Source: Verrucomicrobiales bacterium (GTDB lineage Bacteria > Verrucomicrobiota > Verrucomicrobiia > Limisphaerales > JAQGOY01). Taken from it: a DNA stretch of 47,458 bases. Positions 19,564 through 29,296 of this stretch are shown here, piece after piece; within the stretch, counting starts at the first letter, position 1, and each line of letters opens with the position of its first letter. The translations under genes were made by a program, and so were the position numbers. The stretch spans positions 1 to 47,458 of the forward strand of contig JAQGOY010000128.1 in assembly GCA_028293375.1 (NCBI GenBank), given 5' to 3'. A model generated the notes under the pieces. It was given only the letters and a program-made list of their open reading frames with translations, was not told where the DNA came from and did not search any database.

Positions 19564-19719
19564 TTACACACGTGACCGGTTAAATAGACCAAAGATAAAA
19601 AGAATGACGGCCAGTACGAGTACCAGATGAATGGCTCCCGAGGTTACGGCCAGCGCAAACCTTGCCACGATCCAGAACGCCACCAACATTAGACCGAGTA
19701 TTATCCAGATAGATTTCAT
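19564..19719 (-). CDS. 51-aa two-TM small membrane protein (lmo0937/DUF5670-like)
   Basis: Not in the ORF track. MKSIWIILGLMLVAFWIVARFALAVTSGAIHLVLVLAVILFIFGLFNRSRV with SD AGGAG about 8 nt upstream. Confidence 0.75.
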   Translation of the reverse strand: MKSIWIILGLMLVAFWIVARFALAVTSGAIHLVLVLAVILFIFGLFNRSRV

Positions 19720-19921
19720 ATTAGGTTCTCCTGAGACATCATCGGTCCGCCTTTCGGTTCCTCAATGATCGCTTTTGCTGACCCCTTCCCTGCTCGACCG
19801 GATGCGGCTTTGCCTGACTTCCTCCTCCGAGTCCTTTCGGGTAACTGTCAGTTCCGATTGCCTCCGGCCCGGGTCTGATTCAGAATAACTTTGTTCCGAA
19901 GTCGGATCTGTGGGTGGTCAT

Positions 19922-22723
19922 ATGGATAAAAAACTATTTCTTTTGGATGGCATGGCTCTCGTTTACAGAGCTCATTTTGCTCTCATCAACCGCCCCATCT
20001 TCAGTTCCAAAGGCGTCAATACTTCTGCCCTTTACGGCTTCACCCAAACCTTGTTGGACATTATTAAGACCCAGAAGCCAACTCACCTCGGTCTTGTTTT
20101 TGATACCGAGAAGCCCACTCAACGCCACATCGATTTTCCTGCCTATAAATCACAGCGTGAGGAGATGCCCGAGGATCTTTGCAAAGCCATTCCCCACGTC
20201 TGCCGCATGGCCGAAGCATTTCGAATCCCAGTCATCACTTGCGATGGATGGGAAGCAGACGACGTTATCGGCACCATGGTCAAAGTCGCTGAGAAGGAAG
20301 GCTTCGTTTCCTACATGGTCACTCCAGACAAGGACTTTGGCCAACTGGTCAGCGACAAAACCTTTCTCTACAAACCCTCCCGAATGGGCGACGGCATCGA
20401 AATTCTCGATCTCCCTCGAATCCTCGAAAAATGGGGGGTCCAAAAAGCCGAACAAGTCATTGATATCCTTGGCCTCTGGGGAGACGTGTCGGATAACATT
20501 CCCGGGGTTCCGGGAATCGGGGAAAAGACCGCCTCCAAACTCATTACTCAATACGGCAGCATCGAAAACCTTCTGCAGCACACGTCAGAATTGAAAGGCA
20601 AGCTTAAGGAATCCCTGGAAACCAATCGTGAACAAGCCCTCCTTTCCAAGAAGCTGGCTACCATCCTCTGCGATGCTCCCTGCTTGGTCGACCTGGAAAA
20701 ACTAAAGCTTCAGGAACCCGACACCGAAAGCCTTTCAAAGCTACTCATCGAATTCGAATTCAACGCACTCGGTAAAAGACTGTTGGGTGAGAATTTCAAG
20801 GCTGGCCGTGGCGCGGAAGCAGTGGTGGAAAAAGCTCCAGCCAGCGCCACTTCTGAAACCGAAATCGAAACAACGCCTAGCGACGAACTCACACCCCCCA
20901 TCGTCAGAACGAACTTAAAAACCATCGCCGACGTTCAGGTCAATTACGTGTTGGTCGATTCGAAGGAGAAGCTCCAGGAAATGCTGGGCCAACTCTTGAA
21001 AAGCCCTCTGGTTGCTTTCAGTGTCGAGACAAGCGAACCGGATCCTCGCCACGGAAACGTCATCGGAGTCAGCTTTTCGGTAAAACCGTTCCACGCCTGG
21101 TACCTTCATTTGCCGTCCGGCAACGAAAAGGCAGAGTGGCTGGCCTTGTTATCACCCATTCTTTCCAACGAAAACATCGAGAAATGCGGGCACGATCTAA
21201 AATTTGATCTCAGTGCGCTCAAGTGGCAGGGAATTGAAACCAAAGGGATTCTCTTCGACACCATGATTGCTCACAGTCTCATCGAACCGGAGGTGAGACA
21301 CTCCCTTGAATACGTTTCTGAATCTCTTCTGGGCTACACGCCTATTCCTATTAACAACCCTGTAAAGGAACAACCGGCAGAACTCGATTTGAGCGGCAAT
21401 CACCTCCACCAACTGGTGAACCAGGCGTGCGAATTTTGTGACGTGAGCTTAAGGATTCGCGAGGCCATTGTCCCCTTGTTGAAAGCCAGGGGCCAGGAAA
21501 CCGTTTTTTACAAGATTGAATCCCCGCTCGTCCGAGTCCTGGTGGAGATGGAAGTCGAAGGCATACGGCTCGATCCCGGAACCTTGAAGGAATTCGCCAT
21601 TCAATTGGGTGACCAGATGGGACTGCAGGAAAAGCGGCTCTACCAACTTGCCGGCAAGACTTTCAATGTTAATTCCCCACGCCAGCTGGGTGATGTTTTA
21701 TTCCAGAACCTTAAGCTTCTCGAAAAACCAAAGAAAACCAAAACAGGCCAATTCGCCACTGACGAACAAACACTCCAGGCGCTTTCGGCGGAGCATGAAA
21801 TCGTCAGGGTGCTCCTGGATTACCGCGGCGCATCCAAGCTAAAATCCACCTACGTGGACGCTCTTCCTGAAGCCATCTGGAGCAGGACCGGGAGAATCCA
21901 CACCACCTATTTCCAGGCTGCTACTTCCACTGGCCGCCTCAACTCTCAAAACCCAAATCTGCAAAACATTCCCATTCGCACCGACCAGGGAAAAGAAATA
22001 CGAAAAGCCTTTGTCCCAAGGGGCGATGGTTACTCCTTGCTTGCCGCCGATTACTCCCAGATCGAACTTCGGATCCTCGCCTCCATCAGCGGGGAAAAGG
22101 CAATGATGGAAGCCTTCGAAAAAGGCATGGATATTCATACCGCCACTGCCGCCCGCGTCTACGGAGTGTTTCCCGATATGGTTTCATCCGAAATGAGACG
22201 AAACGCCAAGATGGTGAACTTCGGCATTTCTTACGGTATATCCGCTTTTGGCCTTTCACAAAGACTCGGCATACCAAGGAAAGAGGCAGCCGGCATCATT
22301 GATCAATATTTCGCCCAGTTTCCGGGCATCCGGCAGTATATGACCAGCACCATCGAATTCGCCACTCGTCATGGCTATGTGGAGACCTTGAGTGGAAGAC
22401 GCCGTTATATGCGCGACATCAATTCTTCAAATACCACCGTCAGAAGTGGTGTTGAGCGGAATGCCATCAACGCGCCCATCCAGGGTTCTGCTGCGGATAT
22501 GATCAAAATTGCCATGAGCCGAATCCAGGAGTCCCTGGCCACCAAAAAATTCAAAACCAAAATGTTGCTGCAGGTGCATGATGAACTGGTCTTTGATCTT
22601 TGGAATCCGGAAGAAGAGGAAGTGGTCGAACTCGTCAAGGAGATCATGAGAAACGCACTTCCTTTAAAAGTGCCCATCATAGTGGAAACCGGTGTGGGAA
22701 AAAACTGGCTGGAAGCCCACTGA
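19922..22723 (+). CDS. polA: DNA polymerase I
   Basis: 5' nuclease domain, 3'-5' exo-like domain and family A motifs (DYSQIELRI, RRNAKMVNFGISYGISAFGL, QVHDELVFD). Confidence 0.97.
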   Translation: MDKKLFLLDGMALVYRAHFALINRPIFSSKGVNTSALYGFTQTLLDIIKTQKPTHLGLVFDTEKPTQRHIDFPAYKSQREEMPEDLCKAIPHVCRMAEAFRIPVITCDGWEADDVIGTMVKVAEKEGFVSYMVTPDKDFGQLVSDKTFLYKPSRMGDGIEILDLPRILEKWGVQKAEQVIDILGLWGDVSDNIPGVPGIGEKTASKLITQYGSIENLLQHTSELKGKLKESLETNREQALLSKKLATILCDAPCLVDLEKLKLQEPDTESLSKLLIEFEFNALGKRLLGENFKAGRGAEAVVEKAPASATSETEIETTPSDELTPPIVRTNLKTIADVQVNYVLVDSKEKLQEMLGQLLKSPLVAFSVETSEPDPRHGNVIGVSFSVKPFHAWYLHLPSGNEKAEWLALLSPILSNENIEKCGHDLKFDLSALKWQGIETKGILFDTMIAHSLIEPEVRHSLEYVSESLLGYTPIPINNPVKEQPAELDLSGNHLHQLVNQACEFCDVSLRIREAIVPLLKARGQETVFYKIESPLVRVLVEMEVEGIRLDPGTLKEFAIQLGDQMGLQEKRLYQLAGKTFNVNSPRQLGDVLFQNLKLLEKPKKTKTGQFATDEQTLQALSAEHEIVRVLLDYRGASKLKSTYVDALPEAIWSRTGRIHTTYFQAATSTGRLNSQNPNLQNIPIRTDQGKEIRKAFVPRGDGYSLLAADYSQIELRILASISGEKAMMEAFEKGMDIHTATAARVYGVFPDMVSSEMRRNAKMVNFGISYGISAFGLSQRLGIPRKEAAGIIDQYFAQFPGIRQYMTSTIEFATRHGYVETLSGRRRYMRDINSSNTTVRSGVERNAINAPIQGSAADMIKIAMSRIQESLATKKFKTKMLLQVHDELVFDLWNPEEEEVVELVKEIMRNALPLKVPIIVETGVGKNWLEAH

Positions 22724-22730
22724 CAAAAAC

Positions 22731-23972
22731 TTAACCCAGCAATCTCACCAACAATTCCTCGTCACCAAAGCCCCCGGATTTGCTCACAATTTTCAGGGTC
22801 GAACCTGGCGCCCGAGATGATGTCAACCCTGGCGAAATCTCGCCACTGGGTGCCAGGTATTCCCATTCCAGCACATCCGCGACCGCTGCAAAGGTAGCAC
22901 CTCCGGAAATAACCAAAGAGGAAAATGCGTTCGCCTCCAACAACTCCTTGACTAGTAAAGCCGTCACCTCAGCCATTCTTCGGTGAACCTCGTGAGCGTC
23001 CAAACCAAGTGTCGCCCCAAAAGACAAATAGGAGGAGACTTCCTCCTCGAGCAGAACGGAACACAAAAGCAAAGATTCGTAGCTCTTCCTGGCTCGCGTC
23101 AACCCCGAAACAAAAACTTCCACCTCCTTTAGATCTAACAACGATGAGGGAATTCGGATCAGCCTCTGTTTGCTTTCCAACCGTTTCATCTGCGCCAGCG
23201 ATACTGGATTCAAACTTCCATTCACCAATAGGCAGGGAGAAGTCAAACCAGGCTCCTGATTTTGTTCTAGCGGATTCTCATACACACTCAACACCGCCTC
23301 CGCAAAACCCGCAGATCCCCCAAAAGCGCAAATCTTCTGGTCCCTGCACGCTTTGGCAATGGCCAGCATCTCATCCTGGGATCCGCAGTCTGGAACAAAA
23401 ATGGTCGGCTTGGAACCCATGGAGAACAAATAAGGTTTCGAAACCAATTGCACGTTCGTATCCTTTTTTGAAAAAAACTCGTGAATGCTGCTGCTATTTA
23501 CAGGATTGAGCGGATCCTTCCCAAATGAGGTTTGAGCCACTGGAGTGTCTCCCACGAAGTGAACTCCATTTCTCGTGAACCTTTCTGCTTTGGGATATGC
23601 GGGAACAAACACCAATTGGCGCACCCCAGCTACCGTCATGAATAGTTCCATCTCAATGCCGATGTTGCCTCGCAAGGTAGAATCTGTCTTTTTAAAGTAG
23701 AACGAAGCATTCCCAAATTGTCGCATTGCGCCTTCCACTGCCGTCAATGCCCTTTCCGCACACATTTGCCTGGAGTCCGAGTTAAAGACGATGACCTGGG
23801 CATTTGGAATATCGCCCACCCTGGGCTTCAGGCAAACCACGGTGGACAATCCTGCTTTAACAAATTGCGCACCTGCGTCCATCGCCCCGGTCAGGTCATC
23901 GGCACCTACCAACCAGTAAAGTGGAGGTCTCGAAATACCGTTAATGAAACTCAAACTCATTTTGTTTTGCAT
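22731..23972 (-). CDS. Four-carbon acid sugar kinase family protein
   Basis: YWLVGADDLTGAMDAGAQFVKAGLSTVV N-terminus and GGSAGFAE/ISGGATFAAV motifs typical of OtnK/DUF1537 proteins. Confidence 0.85.
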   Translation of the reverse strand: MQNKMSLSFINGISRPPLYWLVGADDLTGAMDAGAQFVKAGLSTVVCLKPRVGDIPNAQVIVFNSDSRQMCAERALTAVEGAMRQFGNASFYFKKTDSTLRGNIGIEMELFMTVAGVRQLVFVPAYPKAERFTRNGVHFVGDTPVAQTSFGKDPLNPVNSSSIHEFFSKKDTNVQLVSKPYLFSMGSKPTIFVPDCGSQDEMLAIAKACRDQKICAFGGSAGFAEAVLSVYENPLEQNQEPGLTSPCLLVNGSLNPVSLAQMKRLESKQRLIRIPSSLLDLKEVEVFVSGLTRARKSYESLLLCSVLLEEEVSSYLSFGATLGLDAHEVHRRMAEVTALLVKELLEANAFSSLVISGGATFAAVADVLEWEYLAPSGEISPGLTSSRAPGSTLKIVSKSGGFGDEELLVRLLG

Positions 23973-24061
23973 AAGTCTATTTTGAGCTTTTCAAATCAGG
24001 CAACAGAATACAAAGTAACTCCTTGAGGGCCTCCCACACCCGCAGAAAGTTAAACGTACCT

Positions 24062-25090
24062 ATGGTCATGCAACGACGTAGTTCCGCCATTACTATTAAA
24101 GAGGTTGCCGCTGCTGCAAAAGTATCCACAGCCACTGTTTCGCGTGCTTTTGCCGGGATGGATTGTGTTAATCCCCAATTGCGCCAACACGTTTTGGGCG
24201 TAGCTTCCAGTCTCAATTATCAGCCTAATCGTGTTGCCCGCAGTTTAAGATCCCGCACTTCAAACACCATCGGTCTCCTGATTCCTGATATCGACAATCA
24301 CTTTTTTACCGGAGCAGTGAGAGGAATTGAAAGTGTTTTGAACGCCGCCGATTACACCATGCTGCTCGGCCACTCGAATGATGACCCGAAGCGCGAACGC
24401 AATTATCTCTCCACCCTTCGCGCAGAGGGAGTTGCTGGAATAATTTTTTGCCCTAACAAAGCCAATCACAATTACTATCTGGAACTCCAGCGCGATGGCC
24501 TTCCCATGGTCTGCATTGCCCGCGAAATCAGTGGGTTTGAAGTCGATACCGTTACGGTTGCCAACAAGCAGGGAGGCTACATGGCAACTAAACATTTGCT
24601 GGGGTTGGGCCATAATCGCATCGCAATCATTACGGGTCCACAGGAAGTGAGCAACGCGCGTGAGCGCCTGGAAGGCTACCGCCAGGCTTTGCAGGAGGCC
24701 GGGATTCCCGAGATTCCCTTCTATATCCAGCAGGCTGATTATCGGCAGCAACAAGCCCACCTCGCCACCCTGAAACTTCTTGATCACCCTGCCCCTCCAA
24801 CTGCCATTTTTGTCACCAACGAAGTCATGACCCTGGGAACCCTTGAAGCACTGAAAGAACGACAAGTCAAAATACCATCCGAAATGGCCCTGGTCGGTTT
24901 CGACGATCCAGCATGGATGAAAATCCTTAGCCCCGGTATAACCGTGGTGAAACATCCTTCCAATCGTCTGGGAGCTCAGGCAGCCGAACTTCTGCTTCAA
25001 AATCTTAAAAAACCGAAAACCGGTTTCCGACAGTTCGTCATGGAGACAGAACTGATTATCCGCGGCTCATGTGGTGTCATTTCGAGCTAG
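24062..25090 (+). CDS. LacI-family transcriptional regulator
   Basis: ITIKEVAAAAKVSTATVSRAFAGMDCVNPQLRQHVLGVASSLNYQPNRVARSLRS; divergent from the sugar kinase. Confidence 0.93.
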   Translation: MVMQRRSSAITIKEVAAAAKVSTATVSRAFAGMDCVNPQLRQHVLGVASSLNYQPNRVARSLRSRTSNTIGLLIPDIDNHFFTGAVRGIESVLNAADYTMLLGHSNDDPKRERNYLSTLRAEGVAGIIFCPNKANHNYYLELQRDGLPMVCIAREISGFEVDTVTVANKQGGYMATKHLLGLGHNRIAIITGPQEVSNARERLEGYRQALQEAGIPEIPFYIQQADYRQQQAHLATLKLLDHPAPPTAIFVTNEVMTLGTLEALKERQVKIPSEMALVGFDDPAWMKILSPGITVVKHPSNRLGAQAAELLLQNLKKPKTGFRQFVMETELIIRGSCGVISS

Positions 25091-25336
25091 TCGTTCGATG
25101 CCTTTCCAGGCAGGCAATGGAATCAACCGGGTTGATGTAACCTTTTTCATTTACAATCGTCCAAAAAAGAACGGCCCAAATACCTTTCAATTCGAGTCTG
25201 TCATTTTGGGTTTCACGAACAACTAGCAGCCTTGCATTGGAAAAAACCGAAACAGTGTGAGTGGGGGTTTTATCAACTTTTTGATCAGGTCCTTCCTCTT
25301 GATAGGACGAGATTGGCGCGTACTCTGGAGAAACGC

Positions 25337-28204
25337 ATGAAACCAACGCCTATTCGCTTACTCTCCAGAAAATTCGGCTGCCACGCGTTGGTGGTGGTTT
25401 TCCTTGCTTGTCTCTTGCCTCTGGTTGTTCTTTCTGAGGAACGGGTCGGTTGGAAAACATCCCGAATCCACGGAACTCCCGATCCGGAACTTCCATTTCA
25501 GGTCAAAAAACGATTCCCCAAACTCCGTTTTAAAGAACCTGTGGATTTGGAACAAATCCCCGGTACCGAGCGACTGGCGATCCTGGAGTTAAGCGGAAAG
25601 CTCTCCTCTTTTGCCAACAATGACCAGGCCAGCGTCGGATCAGCCCTCGAGTTGAAAAAACAAAGTTTTGGAATAGCCTTCCATCCGCAATTCGAAAAAA
25701 ATCATCTTTTATTCATTTCCTATGTCTTAAAAGATGGCGATACCAACGGCACTCATCTCTCGCAATTCACTGCATCATCCGTGGATCCATTAGTTGTCGA
25801 CCCAAAAAGTGAAAAACTGATTTTGACCTGGCCCGGCGGCGGTCACAATGGCGGCTCTCTACAGTTTGGGAACGAAGGCTTTCTCTATATCTCTACTGGT
25901 GATGGAGCCAACCCGAATCCTCCCGACCCATATAACACAGGTCAGGATCTTCGTGATCTCCTCGGTTCCATTTTAAGAATTGATGTTGATCATCCCTCCA
26001 ACGGTAGCGCATACGGGATTCCATCCGACAACCCTTTCATCAAAACGACCGGAGCACGACCTGAAATCTGGGCATTCGGTTTACGAAATCCATGGAGGAT
26101 GAGTTTTGACAAGCCGACAGGAAATTTGTGGGTTGGCGATGTAGGCTGGGAGTTATGGGAGATGATTTACAAAGTGGAACGCGGAGGCAATTACGGTTGG
26201 AGTATTATGGAAGGCCCCCAGCACTTGAGAAATGATTTAAAAGAAGGTCCGGCCCCTGTGTCTCCTCCCGTAATTTCTCACCCACACACAGAAGGGGCGT
26301 CCATTACAGGCGGGTACGTTTATCACGGCAGAAAACTCTCCACCTTGAATAATCTCTATATCTACGGAGACTGGATAAGTGGCCGCATTTGGAGCCTCGA
26401 GTATGAGAGTGGGAAAATGGTTTCCCACTCCCAAATCGCGGCCACTTCCCTCAATATCATCTGCTTCGGCCAGGATAAAAACGGCGAACTCCTGGTCGTC
26501 GATTATGGCGGTGAAATTTACGAACTGGAACCCAACCCCGCTTTCGGGAAACCTTCCCAATTCCCCGTAAAACTCAGTGACACGGGTCTCTTCATCTCGA
26601 CAAAAACACTCACTTCATCGCCCGGCGTCTATTCTTATTCGGTTCAGGCCGAAATGTGGATGGACAACTCGACAGCACAACGGTGGATTGCCATACCTGA
26701 AGCGGGTTCGGTTTCGAAGAACAACGAAGGCAAATGGATTTATCCGCCCGAAACCGTCTTTGTGCGTACCGTGTTTTCTACAAACCAAACCCATTCCGAG
26801 AAAGGCGATAAAAGGATAGAAACGCAATTGCTGCATCTTAGCGGGACTCAATGGAAGGGCTACTCCTATCGCTGGAACGATGCGCAGGACGACGCAGATC
26901 TGATTCCCGCCGAGGGAATCGAGCAGGAAGCTGATCCAAGCAAGGAAAATCATTCTTCTTTGAACAATTGGCACTTCTCAAGCCGAGCAGAATGCATGAG
27001 GTGCCATAGCTATTCCTTTTCTCCAGTGCTGGGCTTTTCTGCAATTCAACTTTCCGGTCGAAATGAACTGGCCAGGTTAAAAGAAGTGAAGATCCTTCCT
27101 CCAGAACTGGTCCCCGATTCAGGCGCTCGACTCGTCAATCCTTACCAGTCTGAGTTAAACCTGAACGCCCGGGCCAGGTCGTGGCTACATGTTAATTGCG
27201 GACATTGTCATCGCGAAGGCGCTGGCGGCAGTGTCCCTGCTCATTTCAATTTCGAACTGAAGCGGGACGAGATGAAGTCTGTTGATGTTAAACCGACCCA
27301 GGGAAACTTTGACCTCCCGGATGCACGAATCATCGCCCCGGGCGCTCCCAATCACTCGGCCTTGATTTATCGCATTTCCAGCCTTGGCCCAAGTCACATG
27401 CCCCGGGTTGGCCCCACAACACTTGATACCCGTGGGTTGAACCTGATATGGGACTGGATACTCGCCGGAGCAGATGACAAAAATTCCGCTGAAGATAATT
27501 CGCATAAAACAACAGAGGGTTTGGAGTTGGCTACCTCCAGGGACTTGAAAAACCCTGTGGATAAATCGACAGCAGAATTCAAATCACCTGCAGAAGCGTT
27601 AATGTTGATTCACTCTTTGGAGACGGAAGCCATCACCGGTGCAGCGAGAGAACAAATCATCAGGCAGGGAAGGGAAAATGCCAACCCACTGATTCGTGAC
27701 TTATTTGAAAGGTATGTTCCATTAAACGAGAAAAAGAAAAAGCTGGGTTCGGATTTCAATCCTGAGACAGTTTTAAAATTGAGTGGTGATGTTTTAAGAG
27801 GTCGCAAGTTGTTTATGGAAGGAACGGTATTACAGTGCTCACAGTGCCATCAGATCGAGGGAAAAGGACGCAACTTCGGCCCCGACCTTTCCCACATTGG
27901 TTCAAAATATGACAACCGACAGCTGCTGGAAAACATATTATTCCCATCAAAAGTGATAGAACCAGCCTTCATTTCCTACCAGGTGGAGACAAAAGATGAG
28001 CAGTCATTTGCGGGCTTCTTAATCAGCTCCAATGCAACTGAATTAACCATCAGGGACTCAAACTTGGAAAATCACAAAATCCCGGCGACCAGCGTGATAA
28101 AAGTGGAACCCTCCCGATTATCTTCGATGCCCGAAGGTCTCTTGCAAGCCATCTCCGCCCAGGAGGCTTGCGACTTGCTGGCTTTTCTTGCAAGTTTAAA
28201 ATGA
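25337..28204 (+). CDS. PQQ-dependent sugar dehydrogenase fused to cytochrome c / heme-binding domains
   Basis: Secretion signal; GGGHNGGSLQFGNEGFLYISTGDGA and EIWAFGLRNPWRMSFD; CXXCH at CMRCH, CGHCH and CSQCH. Confidence 0.88.
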   Translation: MKPTPIRLLSRKFGCHALVVVFLACLLPLVVLSEERVGWKTSRIHGTPDPELPFQVKKRFPKLRFKEPVDLEQIPGTERLAILELSGKLSSFANNDQASVGSALELKKQSFGIAFHPQFEKNHLLFISYVLKDGDTNGTHLSQFTASSVDPLVVDPKSEKLILTWPGGGHNGGSLQFGNEGFLYISTGDGANPNPPDPYNTGQDLRDLLGSILRIDVDHPSNGSAYGIPSDNPFIKTTGARPEIWAFGLRNPWRMSFDKPTGNLWVGDVGWELWEMIYKVERGGNYGWSIMEGPQHLRNDLKEGPAPVSPPVISHPHTEGASITGGYVYHGRKLSTLNNLYIYGDWISGRIWSLEYESGKMVSHSQIAATSLNIICFGQDKNGELLVVDYGGEIYELEPNPAFGKPSQFPVKLSDTGLFISTKTLTSSPGVYSYSVQAEMWMDNSTAQRWIAIPEAGSVSKNNEGKWIYPPETVFVRTVFSTNQTHSEKGDKRIETQLLHLSGTQWKGYSYRWNDAQDDADLIPAEGIEQEADPSKENHSSLNNWHFSSRAECMRCHSYSFSPVLGFSAIQLSGRNELARLKEVKILPPELVPDSGARLVNPYQSELNLNARARSWLHVNCGHCHREGAGGSVPAHFNFELKRDEMKSVDVKPTQGNFDLPDARIIAPGAPNHSALIYRISSLGPSHMPRVGPTTLDTRGLNLIWDWILAGADDKNSAEDNSHKTTEGLELATSRDLKNPVDKSTAEFKSPAEALMLIHSLETEAITGAAREQIIRQGRENANPLIRDLFERYVPLNEKKKKLGSDFNPETVLKLSGDVLRGRKLFMEGTVLQCSQCHQIEGKGRNFGPDLSHIGSKYDNRQLLENILFPSKVIEPAFISYQVETKDEQSFAGFLISSNATELTIRDSNLENHKIPATSVIKVEPSRLSSMPEGLLQAISAQEACDLLAFLASLK

Positions 28205-28219
28205 AGTTTATTGGCAGTA

Positions 28220-28990
28220 ATGATGACTAAAAAACAAATTTTGAAATGGCTGTGGAAACGGCGACTGATCGTTTCCCTGTACTGTCTGCTTATCTCCACG
28301 GTGTGGAATGTGGGAAATACGCATTATTTAAGAGGATTGGCAGAGGGAATCAACACCAACGCGACCGACCCGGTTAAAAAGGTGGAAAACATTCTGGACT
28401 GGCTCGAATACCGCAGCGGCCTGGTGGGAGAAACCGAGGGCACTATTGGAAACCAGCGCGATGTGATAGGAATACTTTCCGGAAAGCAGTTCCTCAGGGT
28501 CTGCGGGACAGCCAGTTTCGCTTTTGTAAATATTGCAAAAGAAAGCGGATTGGAAGCCAGGCGCCTGATTCTAATGGGACCGGGGGCCGAGGCCAAGCAC
28601 GTGGTGAGCGAGGTGCTCATCGATGATAAGTGGGTGGTAGTGGATCCGGCTTTTACCACCTTGATGCGCGACTCAAATGGCAAATTATTGACCCGGGAGA
28701 ATTTAAAAAATCCAGCGGTTCTAAAATCCGCCACGAAGGAAATGGCAAATTATCAGGATCGTTTTACCTATGAAAACGCAACGCATTTGAGGTTCGAAAG
28801 CGTTCCCTTGCTGGGGAAAACCGCCCGCTGGACCCTGAACTTGATTAATTCCAATTGGGAAGACCACGTCGAAAGATTTATATCGCTTTTTAATCAAAAT
28901 TCCTCCATAGCCGCTTTAGTGTCCTTTGTATTTGTCCTCTGTTCCATCCCAGGCAGTGAAAGGCCGCGCGCGCAACTCCCGGTAATTTAA
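28220..28990 (+). CDS. Transglutaminase-like domain protein
   Basis: CGTASFAFVNIAKESGLEARRLIL...HVVSEVLIDDKWVVVDPAF gives a Cys-His-Asp arrangement; N- and C-terminal hydrophobic segments. Confidence 0.65.
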   Translation: MMTKKQILKWLWKRRLIVSLYCLLISTVWNVGNTHYLRGLAEGINTNATDPVKKVENILDWLEYRSGLVGETEGTIGNQRDVIGILSGKQFLRVCGTASFAFVNIAKESGLEARRLILMGPGAEAKHVVSEVLIDDKWVVVDPAFTTLMRDSNGKLLTRENLKNPAVLKSATKEMANYQDRFTYENATHLRFESVPLLGKTARWTLNLINSNWEDHVERFISLFNQNSSIAALVSFVFVLCSIPGSERPRAQLPVI

Positions 28991-29028
28991 TGAATTGCTA
29001 AATAATTTTGATTTGCTTAACTCTGTCC

Positions 29029-29295
29029 ATGCCCATGCTTGAAAAGGAAGCCCTCCTTCCATGCAAGTATTGTAAGACTCCGATTCTTCCCAATACGTAT
29101 CGTTGCCCGCAATGTCGCCATCGACAGCACAAATCTGCGTTTAGTTTCCTTTCGCGCTGGCGTCGAACCTGGCTTTCTTCCTCCAATCTCCTGAAATTTA
29201 CGATGTTCCTGGGGGCCGTCCTGCTGGTGATCTATTTTGTAAATCGTTCCGGGACAGCGCAGCCTCCCTCTCCTGCTCCTGATCTGGATAATTAG
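29029..29295 (+). CDS. Zinc-ribbon membrane-anchored small protein
   Basis: CKYCKTPILPNTYRCPQC plus a single TM LLKFTMFLGAVLLVIYFV. Confidence 0.6.
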   Translation: MPMLEKEALLPCKYCKTPILPNTYRCPQCRHRQHKSAFSFLSRWRRTWLSSSNLLKFTMFLGAVLLVIYFVNRSGTAQPPSPAPDLDN

Positions 29296-29296
29296 C

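Noticed and set aside
23985-24010. LacI-type operator TTTGAGCTTTTCAAA between the sugar kinase and the LacI gene
   Set aside because: Only 5-bp arms with a 5-bp spacer and no central CG; too weak to claim.
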